Part shown: piece after piece, positions 51,669 through 60,201 of the stretch
Position numbering within the stretch: the stretch's first letter is position 1
Layout: each line of letters opens with the position of its first letter
Assembly (NCBI RefSeq): GCF_041434935.1
Contig: NZ_CP107964.1
Location: forward strand, 2,232,001 to 2,296,000
From: Kitasatospora sp. NBC_00374
GTDB lineage: Bacteria; Actinomycetota; Actinomycetes; Streptomycetales; Streptomycetaceae
Reading direction: 5' to 3'
Length of the DNA stretch: 64,000 bases
The notes under the pieces: model-generated
What the model was told of the DNA's origin: nothing
Database searches by the model: none
Seen by the model: the letters and a program-made list of their open reading frames with translations, nothing else
Program-made: the position numbers and the translations under genes

Positions 51669-52738
51669 CCGGCCCACCCCAGTTCGACCAGGTCCGCGTA
51701 GCCGGGGAGCGCGCCGCGGGCGACCGCGAGCCGTCGGGGCGCCCGGGCGGCGGTCAGTGCCAGGACGGCCCGTTCCATCCGCCGGCCCTCGGGGGTGCCG
51801 AGGCCCTCGGCGGCGCGCGCGGCGGTGGCGGGGGTGAGTGCGAGGCAGTTGCGGCAGGCGTCCGGGGCGCAGCCGGGTTCGGCGGGCGGGCCGTGCCGGC
51901 GGCGGGTGCCGATCGGGCCGAGGGTCCGGACGGACCGCAGCAGCGGGTCGCCGAGGGTGCGTCCGCTGAGCGTCCGCCAGGGGTCGCGGGCGGCATGGCC
52001 GAGCACCAGGTGGGCCGGGCCGCCGCCGCGCAGCAGGCTCTGCCGGGTGCAGGCGAGGACGGTGCCGTCCTGGTCGACCAGTGGCCAGTGGGCGAACTCG
52101 CACGGCCCCGGGTCTCCCCCGCCGGGCGTCGGCGCGGGCAGCAGGCCGCGGGCCCGGCCGGTCGGCCGGACGGCGCTGACCAGCATCGGCACCCGCGCGC
52201 CGAACCGCCGCCGGACCTCGGCCACCAGGCCGTCGACGTACGGGTCGGGCCCGGCGCCGGGCAGCGCGGTGATGTGCAGGCTGACCGCGGGGACGAGGTC
52301 CAGGACGGCGGCGAGCGCGCCGAACACCTCCGCCCGGCCGACCTCGCGTTCGTGCTGGGCGTCCAGGCTGGCCGCGAAGTGCGCGAGGCCGGCCACGGCC
52401 CGCCGGACCGCCGGGGGCAGGCCGGCGCCGCCGCGGGCGAAGAACATCCCGGACAGCAGCGCTGCGCCGGTGCCGACCCGGGCCGCCGAGGCCGTCAGCT
52501 CGGCGACCAGCCCGGGGCGCAGCAGCGGTTCGCCGCCGGACATCAGGATCAGCTCGGGCCGGCAGTCGGGCTCGAAGGAGTCGACCAGCCGCCGGAACGG
52601 CTCGCCGGGCGACTGGGCGGCGGCCATCGTGGAGGCGGTGGAGCAGTGGGCGCAGGCGAGCGGGCAGCGGTCGGTGAGCGCGAGCAGCAGCCCGGCGGCC
52701 GGCCGGGCGCCGAGGGTGAGGAGGTCCGCCAGGTGCAC
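51665..52738 (-). CDS. Radical SAM enzyme (paralogue B)
   Basis: 357 residues with CPLACAHC (C25, C29, C32) in LALTDRCPLACAHCST, GGEP (MSGGEPLL), and later Cys (GPCEFAHW, ACTRQ, GCAPDACRNCLAL) suggesting auxiliary clusters. The position of the three Cys and the LTDRC context are the same as in paralogue A. GTG 52738 has GGGAG nine bases upstream and follows the GAF gene by 14 bases. One of the two may act on precursor 2; sequence alone does not assign them. Confidence 0.87.
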   Translation of the reverse strand: MHLADLLTLGARPAAGLLLALTDRCPLACAHCSTASTMAAAQSPGEPFRRLVDSFEPDCRPELILMSGGEPLLRPGLVAELTASAARVGTGAALLSGMFFARGGAGLPPAVRRAVAGLAHFAASLDAQHEREVGRAEVFGALAAVLDLVPAVSLHITALPGAGPDPYVDGLVAEVRRRFGARVPMLVSAVRPTGRARGLLPAPTPGGGDPGPCEFAHWPLVDQDGTVLACTRQSLLRGGGPAHLVLGHAARDPWRTLSGRTLGDPLLRSVRTLGPIGTRRRHGPPAEPGCAPDACRNCLALTPATAARAAEGLGTPEGRRMERAVLALTAARAPRRLAVARGALPGYADLVELGWAG

Positions 52739-52752
52739 GCCGCCGCTCCCGT

Positions 52753-53343
52753 CTACCGGTCCGTGCGGAGCAGGTCGGCGACGGCCGCCAGCAGCGCCCG
52801 GACGGCTTCGCCGCGTGGCCCCCCGGCCTCGCGGGCGGCGGCCGCGATCCGGGCGAGCGGGTCGCCGTCGGCCCGGCCGGGCGGGCGGTGGCGTTCGGCG
52901 AGGGTGAGGGCGAGCACCGCGGCGCTCTGGTTGGCCAGTTCGGTGAGCAGGTCCATCGCGTCCAGGTCGCCGATGCCCTCGACCTTCGGGTCGAGCACCT
53001 CCAGCACGCCGAGGATCTCGCCGCGGTGCTCCATCGGGACGGCCATGATCACTTCGGGTACCAGTCCGGTGCTCTCGGCGAAGCCCTTGTCGAAGCGGGC
53101 GTCCTCGGCGACGCCGCGCACCACCATCGGCTCGCCGGTGTTGGCCACCCAGCCGGCGATGCCGTGGTCGCCGGGGATGGCCACGCCGACCAGCCGGTCC
53201 TCGCCCACGCCGGAGGAGGCCTCGAAGACCAGGGTGCCGTTCTCCTCGTCGCGGACGAAGACGGAGGCCGCGGCCGCGGCGAAGGACAGCCGGGCCAGCC
53301 GCACGGTGGAGCGCAGGATCTCGTCGAGCTGGTCGGACGTCAC
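52753..53343 (-). CDS. GAF-domain protein
   Basis: 196 residues, mostly one GAF domain (AAASVFVRDEENGTLVFEASSG, GIAGWVANTGEPMVVRGV, VPMEHRGEILGVLEV). GAF domains bind cyclic nucleotides, haem or small molecules. Since the cluster also contains a class III cyclase-like regulator, a cyclic-nucleotide link is conceivable but not shown. GTG 53343 overlaps the subtilisin stop by four bases (GTGA), so it is coupled to that gene. Confidence 0.85.
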   Translation of the reverse strand: MTSDQLDEILRSTVRLARLSFAAAAASVFVRDEENGTLVFEASSGVGEDRLVGVAIPGDHGIAGWVANTGEPMVVRGVAEDARFDKGFAESTGLVPEVIMAVPMEHRGEILGVLEVLDPKVEGIGDLDAMDLLTELANQSAAVLALTLAERHRPPGRADGDPLARIAAAAREAGGPRGEAVRALLAAVADLLRTDR

Positions 53344-54197
53344 TCCGGTCTCCTCGGGGCGATGTTGTCGGCGGTGGCCGTCAGGACGTGCCGCAGCTGC
53401 GGGGTGCGGAAGCCCGGGTGGCGTTGCAGGATGCGTGCGCAGAGCCCGGTGATGTGCGGGGCGGCGAAGCTGTTGCCGGAGACCCGCCGGGTGGCGCCGC
53501 CGAGCCAGGGCGCGGGCACGTCGACGCCGAGGGCGAAGAAGTCCACCGGCGGGCGGGGGTTGGACTCCACCCGCTCGGGGTCGGCGACGGCGTGCGCGCC
53601 GACCGAGATGACCGAGGGGAAGCGCCACGGGTAGCTGTCGACGGGGCTGTTGTGGGCGGCGGAGATCAGGGTCACGCCGGCGAACCAGGCCTCGTCGGCG
53701 AGGTCGTGCAGCCGTTCCTTGAAGTGCTCGCGCCGGGTGGAGAGACTGACGTTGATCAGGGCGAAGCGCTCGGCCACGGCCCACTCCAGGGCGGTCAGCA
53801 GGGCGTCCCCGTTGCCCTGGAGGTTCCCGCCGAGGACGCGGACGCTGGTGAGCTCGCAGTCCGGGGCGAGCGAGCGGACGATCCCCGCACACGCGGTGCC
53901 GTGGCCGGCCACGTCGCCGCCGGTGTCCTCGGCCACCGACCAGGGGCGGGTGCCGTCGGGGGCCGGCTCGGCCGCCCGGACGGCGGCCAACTGCCGTACG
54001 TCGCCGCCGATCTGCGGGTGTCCGGCGGTGACCCCGCTGTCCACGACGCAGACCCGTACGCCGCGTCCGGTGGCCCCGCCCCAGGCCCAGGACCGGCTGA
54101 CCGGCGCCGGGGCGGCCAGCTCGGCCGGGTCGCACAGCTCGCCGGCCGAGGTGTGCGCGAAGCGGATGGTCCGGCGGGCCGGTGCGGCGCCGCTCAC
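53340..54197 (-). CDS. Cytoplasmic subtilisin-family protease
   Basis: 285 residues with the S8 triad: D53 (VCVVDSGVTAGHP), H99 (GGDVAGHGTACAG) and S243 (VSGNSFAAPHITGL), with oxyanion Asn183 in SAAHNS. There is no signal peptide and no pro-domain, so it works in the cytoplasm. In RiPP clusters such proteases release the core peptide from its leader, and the DVEGH motif in both precursors is a candidate site. It is coupled to the SPASM rSAM upstream and the GAF gene downstream. Confidence 0.9.
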   Translation of the reverse strand: MSGAAPARRTIRFAHTSAGELCDPAELAAPAPVSRSWAWGGATGRGVRVCVVDSGVTAGHPQIGGDVRQLAAVRAAEPAPDGTRPWSVAEDTGGDVAGHGTACAGIVRSLAPDCELTSVRVLGGNLQGNGDALLTALEWAVAERFALINVSLSTRREHFKERLHDLADEAWFAGVTLISAAHNSPVDSYPWRFPSVISVGAHAVADPERVESNPRPPVDFFALGVDVPAPWLGGATRRVSGNSFAAPHITGLCARILQRHPGFRTPQLRHVLTATADNIAPRRPE

Positions 54198-55582
54198 CGG
54201 GCGCCGCCGCCGTCCGCGTCGAACGGGGTGAAGCCGCGCCGCCGGACGGCCAGGTCCAGGCGCTCGGCCCAGTTGAACTTCACGCTGGGGCAGGGCAGAT
54301 GGCCCTCCCGCCAGAGTTTGGGGCAGGAGCCGCCGCAGACCGGCAGGATCGGACAGCGCGAGCACTGCGCGCCGCCGTCGCCCACCTGGTCGTACCAGTC
54401 GTCGAAGGCGCCGGCGGGCCGCCGGGCGGAGCCGGCCAGGTCGGCGACCCGGGCGACCACGCCGGTGTCCCGGGCGCCGGGGACGAGCGGGTGCTCGGAG
54501 CAGGAGTAGACCCGGCCCTCGGTGTCGACGATCTCGCCGGAGCGGGTGGTGGCGGTGCAGGTGGTGCGGACGGTCGCGGCGGGCAGCGGCGCGAAGTGCA
54601 GGCCGAGCGCCTCGGCGGTGCGCAGCCAGCCGGCCTCCCGCAGCGCGTAGGCGCGGGCCGCCAGTTCCACCTCGGACACGTCGTTGCCCCAGGAGTGGAC
54701 GGCGATCAGGTGCAGGGTGACCTGCGGGTGGGCCAGGCCGAGGCAGGCCAGGTCGTTGAGCAGGTCGGTGACGGAGTCCTCGTTGTCGCGGTCGATGTTG
54801 ACCCGGATGCCGATCCGCAGGCCGGGAGCGGCGCCCCGGGCCAGGGTCTCGGCGAGCACGGTGACGGTCCGGTGGAAGCTGCCGCGGCCGTTGCGCCTGA
54901 GCCGGCGGCGGTCGTGCACCTCCTCGGGGCCGTCGACGGTCAGCTCCATCTCGTCGAGCGCGCAGTCCCGGTGGAGTTCGGCGAGGGTGCGGACGGTGAG
55001 CAGGCTGCCGTTGGTGGCCATCCGGGCGCGGTACGTCTTGCCGTGCCGGGCGGCGGCGGCGGTGAAGCGGGCGCTCAGCTCGCGGATCACCCGCAGGGCC
55101 AGCAGCGGCTCGCCGCCGAACCAGGTGACGGACACCGTGTCGACCCCGGGGTCGGCCAGCATCGCCTCGACCCGGCGGGCGGTCCGGTCGGCCCGCACCC
55201 GGTCGTGCGCGGCCTTGACGTGCTCCTGGCCGCAGTAGCTGCACGCCATGTTGCAGTACGAGGTGGGCATGATGGTCACCGACCGGGACGACGTGCGGGC
55301 AGACCCCTCCCGCAGTCCGCCGGTCACCGCGGCGAGTTCGTCCTCGCCCCGGCCGACCAGCGCCCGGAGCCGGGCCAGCCGCCGGTGCTCGGCGGGGTCG
55401 AGGCCGGCCAGCGCGTCCGGGTCGCCGGAGCGCAGCGCCGCCGCCGTCGCACGGTCCAGCCGGATCAGTGCGGCCGAGCGGGTCGCGTAGCCGAACCAGG
55501 CCTCGCCGCCGTCGGCGTCCCGGTAGGGCCGCTCCCCGATCAGCAGGTAGCGGCTGGGGACCAGGGCGGTCATGGCGCTCAC
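54194..55582 (-). CDS. Radical SAM/SPASM enzyme
   Basis: 462 residues. CNMACSYC (C110, C114, C117) binds the catalytic cluster, FGGEPLL follows, and a C-terminal SPASM-like region (VYSCSEHP, QCSRCPILPVCGGSCPK, CPSVKF) holds auxiliary clusters. This layout is shared with peptide-modifying maturases such as those making sactipeptides, streptide and ranthipeptides. GTG 55582 overlaps the upstream stop (GTGA) and has GGGAGG five bases upstream. It lies 5.6 kb from the precursor 2 gene but in the same transcription unit. Confidence 0.92.
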   Translation of the reverse strand: MSAMTALVPSRYLLIGERPYRDADGGEAWFGYATRSAALIRLDRATAAALRSGDPDALAGLDPAEHRRLARLRALVGRGEDELAAVTGGLREGSARTSSRSVTIMPTSYCNMACSYCGQEHVKAAHDRVRADRTARRVEAMLADPGVDTVSVTWFGGEPLLALRVIRELSARFTAAAARHGKTYRARMATNGSLLTVRTLAELHRDCALDEMELTVDGPEEVHDRRRLRRNGRGSFHRTVTVLAETLARGAAPGLRIGIRVNIDRDNEDSVTDLLNDLACLGLAHPQVTLHLIAVHSWGNDVSEVELAARAYALREAGWLRTAEALGLHFAPLPAATVRTTCTATTRSGEIVDTEGRVYSCSEHPLVPGARDTGVVARVADLAGSARRPAGAFDDWYDQVGDGGAQCSRCPILPVCGGSCPKLWREGHLPCPSVKFNWAERLDLAVRRRGFTPFDADGGGAR

Positions 55583-56505
55583 GGTGCCTCCCGGTGCTCG
55601 GGTTCCGTCGTCCAGGACGCGGCCGCGCCCAGGGAGATGCGCAGGCCGGCCGAGGCCGTCGAGTACGGGTGCCCGGGGTCGACCGACAGCCGCAGGGTGA
55701 CCTGCGGCGGTCCGCCCACCGGGCGGCAGCGCACCGCCGTCAGCCGGTCCAGCCGGTGCACGGTGACGGCACGTTCCAGCAGGCCCAGCAGGACGGGGTC
55801 GGCGCAGCGCACCCGGGTCACCCGGCCGGCCGAGAGCTCCACCGTGACGGGCCGCTCCCGCAGTGAACCGCCCAGCCGGGTGGGCCGGTTGATCCGGATC
55901 AGGCCGTCCGCGCGGAACTCCCCGTCGGCCGCCCCGACCGGGCAGTGCAGGTGGCCGCCGGGCAGCTGGCGGACCCGGCCGGGCTCGGCCGGGCCGTCCT
56001 CGACCCGCGGGGGCCGGTCGGCGCACGGCCGCAGCAGCAGCTCGGCGCCGTCGCCGGTGCCCACCCGGACGGCCGCCGCGGCCGTGGTGCGGGCGCACAG
56101 GCCGGCCAGCCGGGCGGCCCGCAGCGTGGGCTCCTCCCAGTCGGGGACGGGGAGTTGGACCGCCACCAGGGAGGCCGGCAGCCGGAGCACGGCGTGGTCG
56201 AGCGGTTCGGCGCACAGGAAGAAGGCGGCCTCACGCGCCGCCGGCCCGTCGCCCCGCAGCCCGGCCAGCGCGGCGAGCACCTGCCGGCCGGTGCGCACCG
56301 GGCTCCACCCGTCCGCGGCCAGCAGCCGGACCGCGACCCCGCCGGCCCTGGCGGTGGCCGCCAGCCAGGCCGCCTCGGGCGCCCGGCCGCGGTCGAGGAC
56401 GACGGCCAGCCGGTCTCCGGCGGCGAGCCGCAGCCGGTCGAAGAGCGCGGACCGCACGGCGAGCCGCTCGGCGGGGTCGGGTGCCAGGATCTGGGCAGAG
56501 GGCAT
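55579..56505 (-). CDS. Unidentified protein, possibly degenerate M29-like
   Basis: 308 residues, first gene of the leftward unit. The C-terminal half (RQLPGGHLHCPVGAADG, RINRPTRLGG, RPVTVELSAGRVTRVRCADP) recalls the aminopeptidase M29/NicX fold (LPxGEVxxAPV...GVxxxD), but the metal-ligand Glu and His residues are not evident. An inactive relative or a recruited scaffold would fit. Alternatively the family is new. ATG 56505 has GAAGG seven bases upstream. Confidence 0.55.
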   Translation of the reverse strand: MPSAQILAPDPAERLAVRSALFDRLRLAAGDRLAVVLDRGRAPEAAWLAATARAGGVAVRLLAADGWSPVRTGRQVLAALAGLRGDGPAAREAAFFLCAEPLDHAVLRLPASLVAVQLPVPDWEEPTLRAARLAGLCARTTAAAAVRVGTGDGAELLLRPCADRPPRVEDGPAEPGRVRQLPGGHLHCPVGAADGEFRADGLIRINRPTRLGGSLRERPVTVELSAGRVTRVRCADPVLLGLLERAVTVHRLDRLTAVRCRPVGGPPQVTLRLSVDPGHPYSTASAGLRISLGAAASWTTEPEHREAP

Positions 56506-56898
56506 ACGGGCAGCCTTCGCGAGGTCGGTGGCGCCGTCCGCGGGCGCGGATCGGCCGGGGTGGGTCGGTCCCGGTGGTGCAGGGCTCCTCGGCGCTCCGG
56601 TCGCTCCCGGACTCCGAGCGGCGGACCGGCCGACCGGCCGGTCGGGTGTCCGGAAAACGGCGGTCGCACGACCGGCCCTCTGGCCGGGCACCTCACCATG
56701 TGGCAGGTTCTGCGCAGGCCCGCTCTCCCCACGGAGCCGGGCCCGGCCTACGGTCAGCTGCTGTGACGGACTGTCAACTCTCTTGAAGATCAGCGCACAT
56801 GACAGTCTCCCGGCCGGGCCACCGACCGTCCAGCACGCGGATCTGGCAGCAACCTGCATGTCCCCAACGTGCAGCGACCATGACCGGGGGGTACCTCG
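56506..56898. promoter_or_regulatory. Divergent promoter region of the RiPP unit and LuxR gene, with inverted repeat
   Basis: This 393-base gap separates leftward and rightward transcription. GACTGTCA (56769-56776) and TGACAGTC (56800-56807) are perfect inverted repeats 23 bases apart. TTGACA (56777-56772, minus strand) overlaps the left arm and could be the -35 of the leftward unit. No gene is seen. The right end has GGGGGG before the TTG start. Confidence 0.55.
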
Positions 56899-57924
56899 TT
56901 GCCGGACGTCACGGCTCCCGATCCCGTACCGCGGCTGGACCCCGCCGCCGTCCGGCTCTTCGACCTCGCGCTGGCCAGGGGCCGGATCGACCGCTCGCGG
57001 CACGGCCTGGAGGCGCCCGAGCTGGACCGCGAGCAGTTCGACCGGGCCTGCGAGGTGCTGCTGCGGCTGCGGCTGCTCCGCCCGGTCCCCCAGCTGCCGG
57101 ACCAACTCGTCCCGATGAGTCCGGAGCTGGCCGCGGCCGGGGTGACCGCTCCGCTGGAGGAGGGGATCGCCCGGGCGGCGGAGCAGGTGCGGGCGATCCG
57201 TGAGGAGTTCGGGGCGCTGATGCCCCGGTACCGCTCCGCCCGGCACGGCTCCGCCCGGCGGGATCCGGTCGAACTGCTGACCGACCCGGTGGTGGCCGCC
57301 GCGCTCTTCGCCGAGGAGGCCGGGCACTGCCGGGAGGAGCTGTTCACGGTGGCGCCGGGCGGGCTCCCGCAGGACGGCCCCGCGGACGCCACCGGCACCG
57401 GCCTCGCCGCACTCGCCCGCGGCGCCCGGCTGCGCACCCTGTGCCGGGCCGCACCCGCGACGCCGGGTCCGCGGCGCGAACAGATCAACCGGCTGATCGC
57501 CGCCGGCGCCGACTACCGCGCCCTGCCCGAACTCCCCGAGCCCGCCACGGTGATCGACCGCAGCACCGCCTTCCTCACCCGGCGCGAACCGGACGGCAGC
57601 GCGAGCACGGTCCTGCTCCGCGACCACGGCGCGGTGGCCTACCTCTGCCAGGCGCTCGACCTGCTCTGGGCCACCGCCACCCCCTGCCGGGCCCAGCACC
57701 GCACCGCCCCCCGCGACCCGGCCGGCAGCGGGGTGCACCGGGCGGTGGTCCGGATGCTGGCCGAGGGCGCCAAGGACGAGGTGATCGCCCGCCGGCTCGG
57801 GGTCTCCCTGCGCACCTGCCGCCGCCACATCGCCGACATCCTGGAGAGCCTGCGGGCCGACAGCCGCTTCCAGGCCGGCGTCCTGGCCGAGCGCACCGGA
57901 CTCACCACCGGGGGGCCGCCGTAG
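56899..57924 (+). CDS. LuxR-type regulator flanking the RiPP cluster
   Basis: 341 residues. The C-terminal helix-turn-helix (VRMLAEGAKDEVIARRLGVSLRTCRRHIADILESLRADSR) is of the LuxR/NarL type with the typical ARRLGVSxRTxRRH core. The N-terminal part is a winged-helix-like region (ELDREQFDRACEVLLRLRLL) and a larger helical domain of unknown ligand, the layout of streptomycete cluster regulators. It starts with TTG 56899 after GGGGGG and is divergent from the cluster, so it is a likely cluster regulator. Confidence 0.85.
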   Translation: MPDVTAPDPVPRLDPAAVRLFDLALARGRIDRSRHGLEAPELDREQFDRACEVLLRLRLLRPVPQLPDQLVPMSPELAAAGVTAPLEEGIARAAEQVRAIREEFGALMPRYRSARHGSARRDPVELLTDPVVAAALFAEEAGHCREELFTVAPGGLPQDGPADATGTGLAALARGARLRTLCRAAPATPGPRREQINRLIAAGADYRALPELPEPATVIDRSTAFLTRREPDGSASTVLLRDHGAVAYLCQALDLLWATATPCRAQHRTAPRDPAGSGVHRAVVRMLAEGAKDEVIARRLGVSLRTCRRHIADILESLRADSRFQAGVLAERTGLTTGGPP

Positions 57925-58031
57925 GGCCCCCTCTAGCACCAACGGGCCTGCCGAGGCGGCGAATCCACACTGTCCCCACCACGGCCCCGACCCGGCCGGT
58001 AGCATCCGGTGAGCCGAGCCGAGGGGACGTC

Positions 58032-58544
58032 ATGACGGTGATCGCGGTGACCGGGCACCTGGATCTCAGCGGACCCACCGTCCGCCTGGTCCGCACCGCC
58101 CTGCGCCGCCTGCTGGCCCACCACCCGGCCGCCGGACTGACCGGCGTCTCCTGCCTGGCCCGGGGAGCCGACGCGCTGTTCGCCGAAGCGGTGCTGGAGG
58201 CCGGCGGGCGGCTGGTGGCGGTGATCCCCTCACCGGCCTACCGGGCGTCGGTCGGCGAGGACTACGCACCGGAGTTCGACCGGCTGCGGGAGGCCGCCGC
58301 CGAGGTGGTCGTGCTGCCGTTCGCCGTCCCCGGCGCCGCGGCCTACGAAGCGGCCAACGCCGAACTGCTGTGCCGCGCCGAGCTGTTGGTCGCGGTCTGG
58401 GACGGTCTGCCCGGCAACGGACGCGGCGGCACGGCCCACATGGTCGCCGCCGCGCGGCGGGCCGGCGTCCCCGTCGAGGTGGTCTGGCCGGCGGGCTCGC
58501 AGCGCGGCGCCGCGCCGCGGCGCGCCCCGGGCGGGGCACCCTGA
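58032..58544 (+). CDS. SLOG/DprA-like Rossmann protein
   Basis: 170 residues with a Rossmann-like fold, TVIAVTGHLDLSG, TGVSCLARGADALFAEAVLEAGG and LLVAVWDGLPGNGRGGTAHMV, resembling SLOG-family nucleotide-binding proteins linked to nucleotide-derived signals or DNA uptake. The last 25 residues are basic and low-complexity. The motif GADALFAEAVLEAG matches the ligand loop of the family. GAGGGGA precedes ATG 58032. Function unknown. Confidence 0.72.
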   Translation: MTVIAVTGHLDLSGPTVRLVRTALRRLLAHHPAAGLTGVSCLARGADALFAEAVLEAGGRLVAVIPSPAYRASVGEDYAPEFDRLREAAAEVVVLPFAVPGAAAYEAANAELLCRAELLVAVWDGLPGNGRGGTAHMVAAARRAGVPVEVVWPAGSQRGAAPRRAPGGAP

Positions 58545-58590
58545 CCCGACGCGCCCGGGGCACCGCCGCCCGCCACCGCCCGGTGCGGTC

Positions 58591-59487
58591 CTACCGCTTG
58601 GTGCCGTCCACGATCAGCGGTGCGCCGCCGGCGGCCGAACCGCCACACGGGCTGGCGTAGACCGGGTTCTTCTCGGCGGCGGCCTTGAACGCCTCGATGC
58701 ACTGGCTCATCAGGATCCTGTCGGTGAGCGAGCTGGCGATCAGCGAGTTGGCCTGGGCCGTGCTCTCGGCCTCGATCCTGCGCTGCTCGGCCTGCGCCTT
58801 GGCGGTCAGCACGGCCGCCGCGGCCTGCTCGGTGGCCTGGTCCTGCTGGATCTTCTGGTCGATCGCCTTCTGCAGGACCTCGCTCGGCTTGACGTTGCGC
58901 AGGTTCACGCCGTTCACGATGATCCCGCGGGGGGCCATCCGCTCGGTGATCAGCCGGCCCATCTCGGCGTTGATGACCTCGCGCTGGCTCGCGTAGCCCT
59001 CGACGCTGGTGTGCTTGGCGAAGACGTTGCGGACGATCTCGCGGGCGTCCGGATACACCAGCCGCTGCTGGACGTTCTCGGAGCTGCCGGACAGCCGGTA
59101 GAGCGCGAGGGTGTGCTCCGGGTCGATCGACCACTTCACGGTCAGGTCGACGTAGAGCACCCCGCCCTCGGACGAACGCACCTCGACGGTGTCGTTCCCG
59201 GTGAGGTTGAGGTCGGTGGGCCGGGTCGAGAACGTGGTGACCTCGGTCAGCGGGGACTTCAGGTGCAACCCGGGCTTCCAGGTGCTGCCCACGGAGCCGA
59301 GCGAGGTCGGTACCGCGACCTCGTACGGCTCGACCACGTGGGTGAAGGTGCTCAGCCCGAGCAGCAGTCCGACGACGGCGACCAGCAGGCCGGCGAGCGT
59401 CGCGAAACGGAACTCGACGACGGCCCGGCGCCTGAGGACGACCAGCGCGACACCGAGGGCGAGCAGCAGGATCGAGAGGAGGAACAT
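58591..59487 (-). CDS. SPFH/prohibitin-family membrane protein
   Basis: 298 residues with two N-terminal hydrophobic helices (3-19, 26-46) and an SPFH domain (EPYEVAVPTSLGSVGSTWKPGLHLKSP, YVDLTVKWSIDPEHTLALY, ITERMAPRGIIVNGVNLRNV), then a coiled coil (KAQAEQRRIEAESTAQAN). Prohibitin-like proteins form rings that organise membrane proteins and proteases such as FtsH. It stands alone, with a 32-base spacer before the next rightward start on the opposite side. Start ATG 59487. Confidence 0.9.
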   Translation of the reverse strand: MFLLSILLLALGVALVVLRRRAVVEFRFATLAGLLVAVVGLLLGLSTFTHVVEPYEVAVPTSLGSVGSTWKPGLHLKSPLTEVTTFSTRPTDLNLTGNDTVEVRSSEGGVLYVDLTVKWSIDPEHTLALYRLSGSSENVQQRLVYPDAREIVRNVFAKHTSVEGYASQREVINAEMGRLITERMAPRGIIVNGVNLRNVKPSEVLQKAIDQKIQQDQATEQAAAAVLTAKAQAEQRRIEAESTAQANSLIASSLTDRILMSQCIEAFKAAAEKNPVYASPCGGSAAGGAPLIVDGTKR

Positions 59488-59626
59488 CGTCGCATCTCCT
59501 GCGGGCAGACGTCATGACCTCTGCAGCGTAAGGAGGTTGACACCCGATCGACAGCTGAATCGGCAAGGCCGACGTCAACTGGTATGAATCGTGATGTCGC
59601 GCGGGCCCGGTGTCCGCGGCTTCGGA

Positions 59627-60040
59627 TCAGCCGGTCTGCTCCGGCAGTCCCGCGCGGACCCGGCGGGACACCGCGAAGGCCTGGAGGTCGAGGGTGCCCG
59701 GGGGTTCGACGACGCCCGGGCCGCCGTCCCGCACCCAGGCGGTGATGTCGTCCAGCATGTCGTCCTGGAAGACCCAGCCCAGCCAGACCGGCCGGCCGCC
59801 CGCCCGGCGGCCCTCCGCCGAGGGGCTGACCACGACGACGTTGGCGTGGTCGCAGACGTCCAGGCAGTCCACCACGCGCACCTTCCCGGCCGCCCCGATC
59901 CCGGCGTTCAGCTTGTCCAACTGGCCCCGGTGGTCCACCCCCGGGTACTTCGCGGCGTCTCCGCAGCAGCACCCCCGGCAGACCGTCACCGTCACCGGCG
60001 CGGCCGGGGCGGCGGATTCCTTACGGGGCGAGCGGGGCAT
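59627..60040 (-). CDS. 2Fe-2S thioredoxin-like ferredoxin
   Basis: 137 residues with VTVCRGCCCG (C21, C24-C26) and DCLDVCDH (C59, C63), the Cys spacing of thioredoxin-fold 2Fe-2S ferredoxins. Electron carrier, partner unknown. It stands alone. Confidence 0.82.
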   Translation of the reverse strand: MPRSPRKESAAPAAPVTVTVCRGCCCGDAAKYPGVDHRGQLDKLNAGIGAAGKVRVVDCLDVCDHANVVVVSPSAEGRRAGGRPVWLGWVFQDDMLDDITAWVRDGGPGVVEPPGTLDLQAFAVSRRVRAGLPEQTG

Positions 60041-60201
60041 CGGCTTCCTTCCACGGACCTCGGGAGGCCGTCGCGATGATCACCACCACGGCCTCCAGGA
60101 TTCTGCCCCACGCGCCTCCCCGGTCCACACCCGGCCTCCCCCTGCCCTGGCCTCCCTCCGCCTTGTGTCTCCCGCGGCGCCGGACCCGGCCCGACCCGGC
60201 G

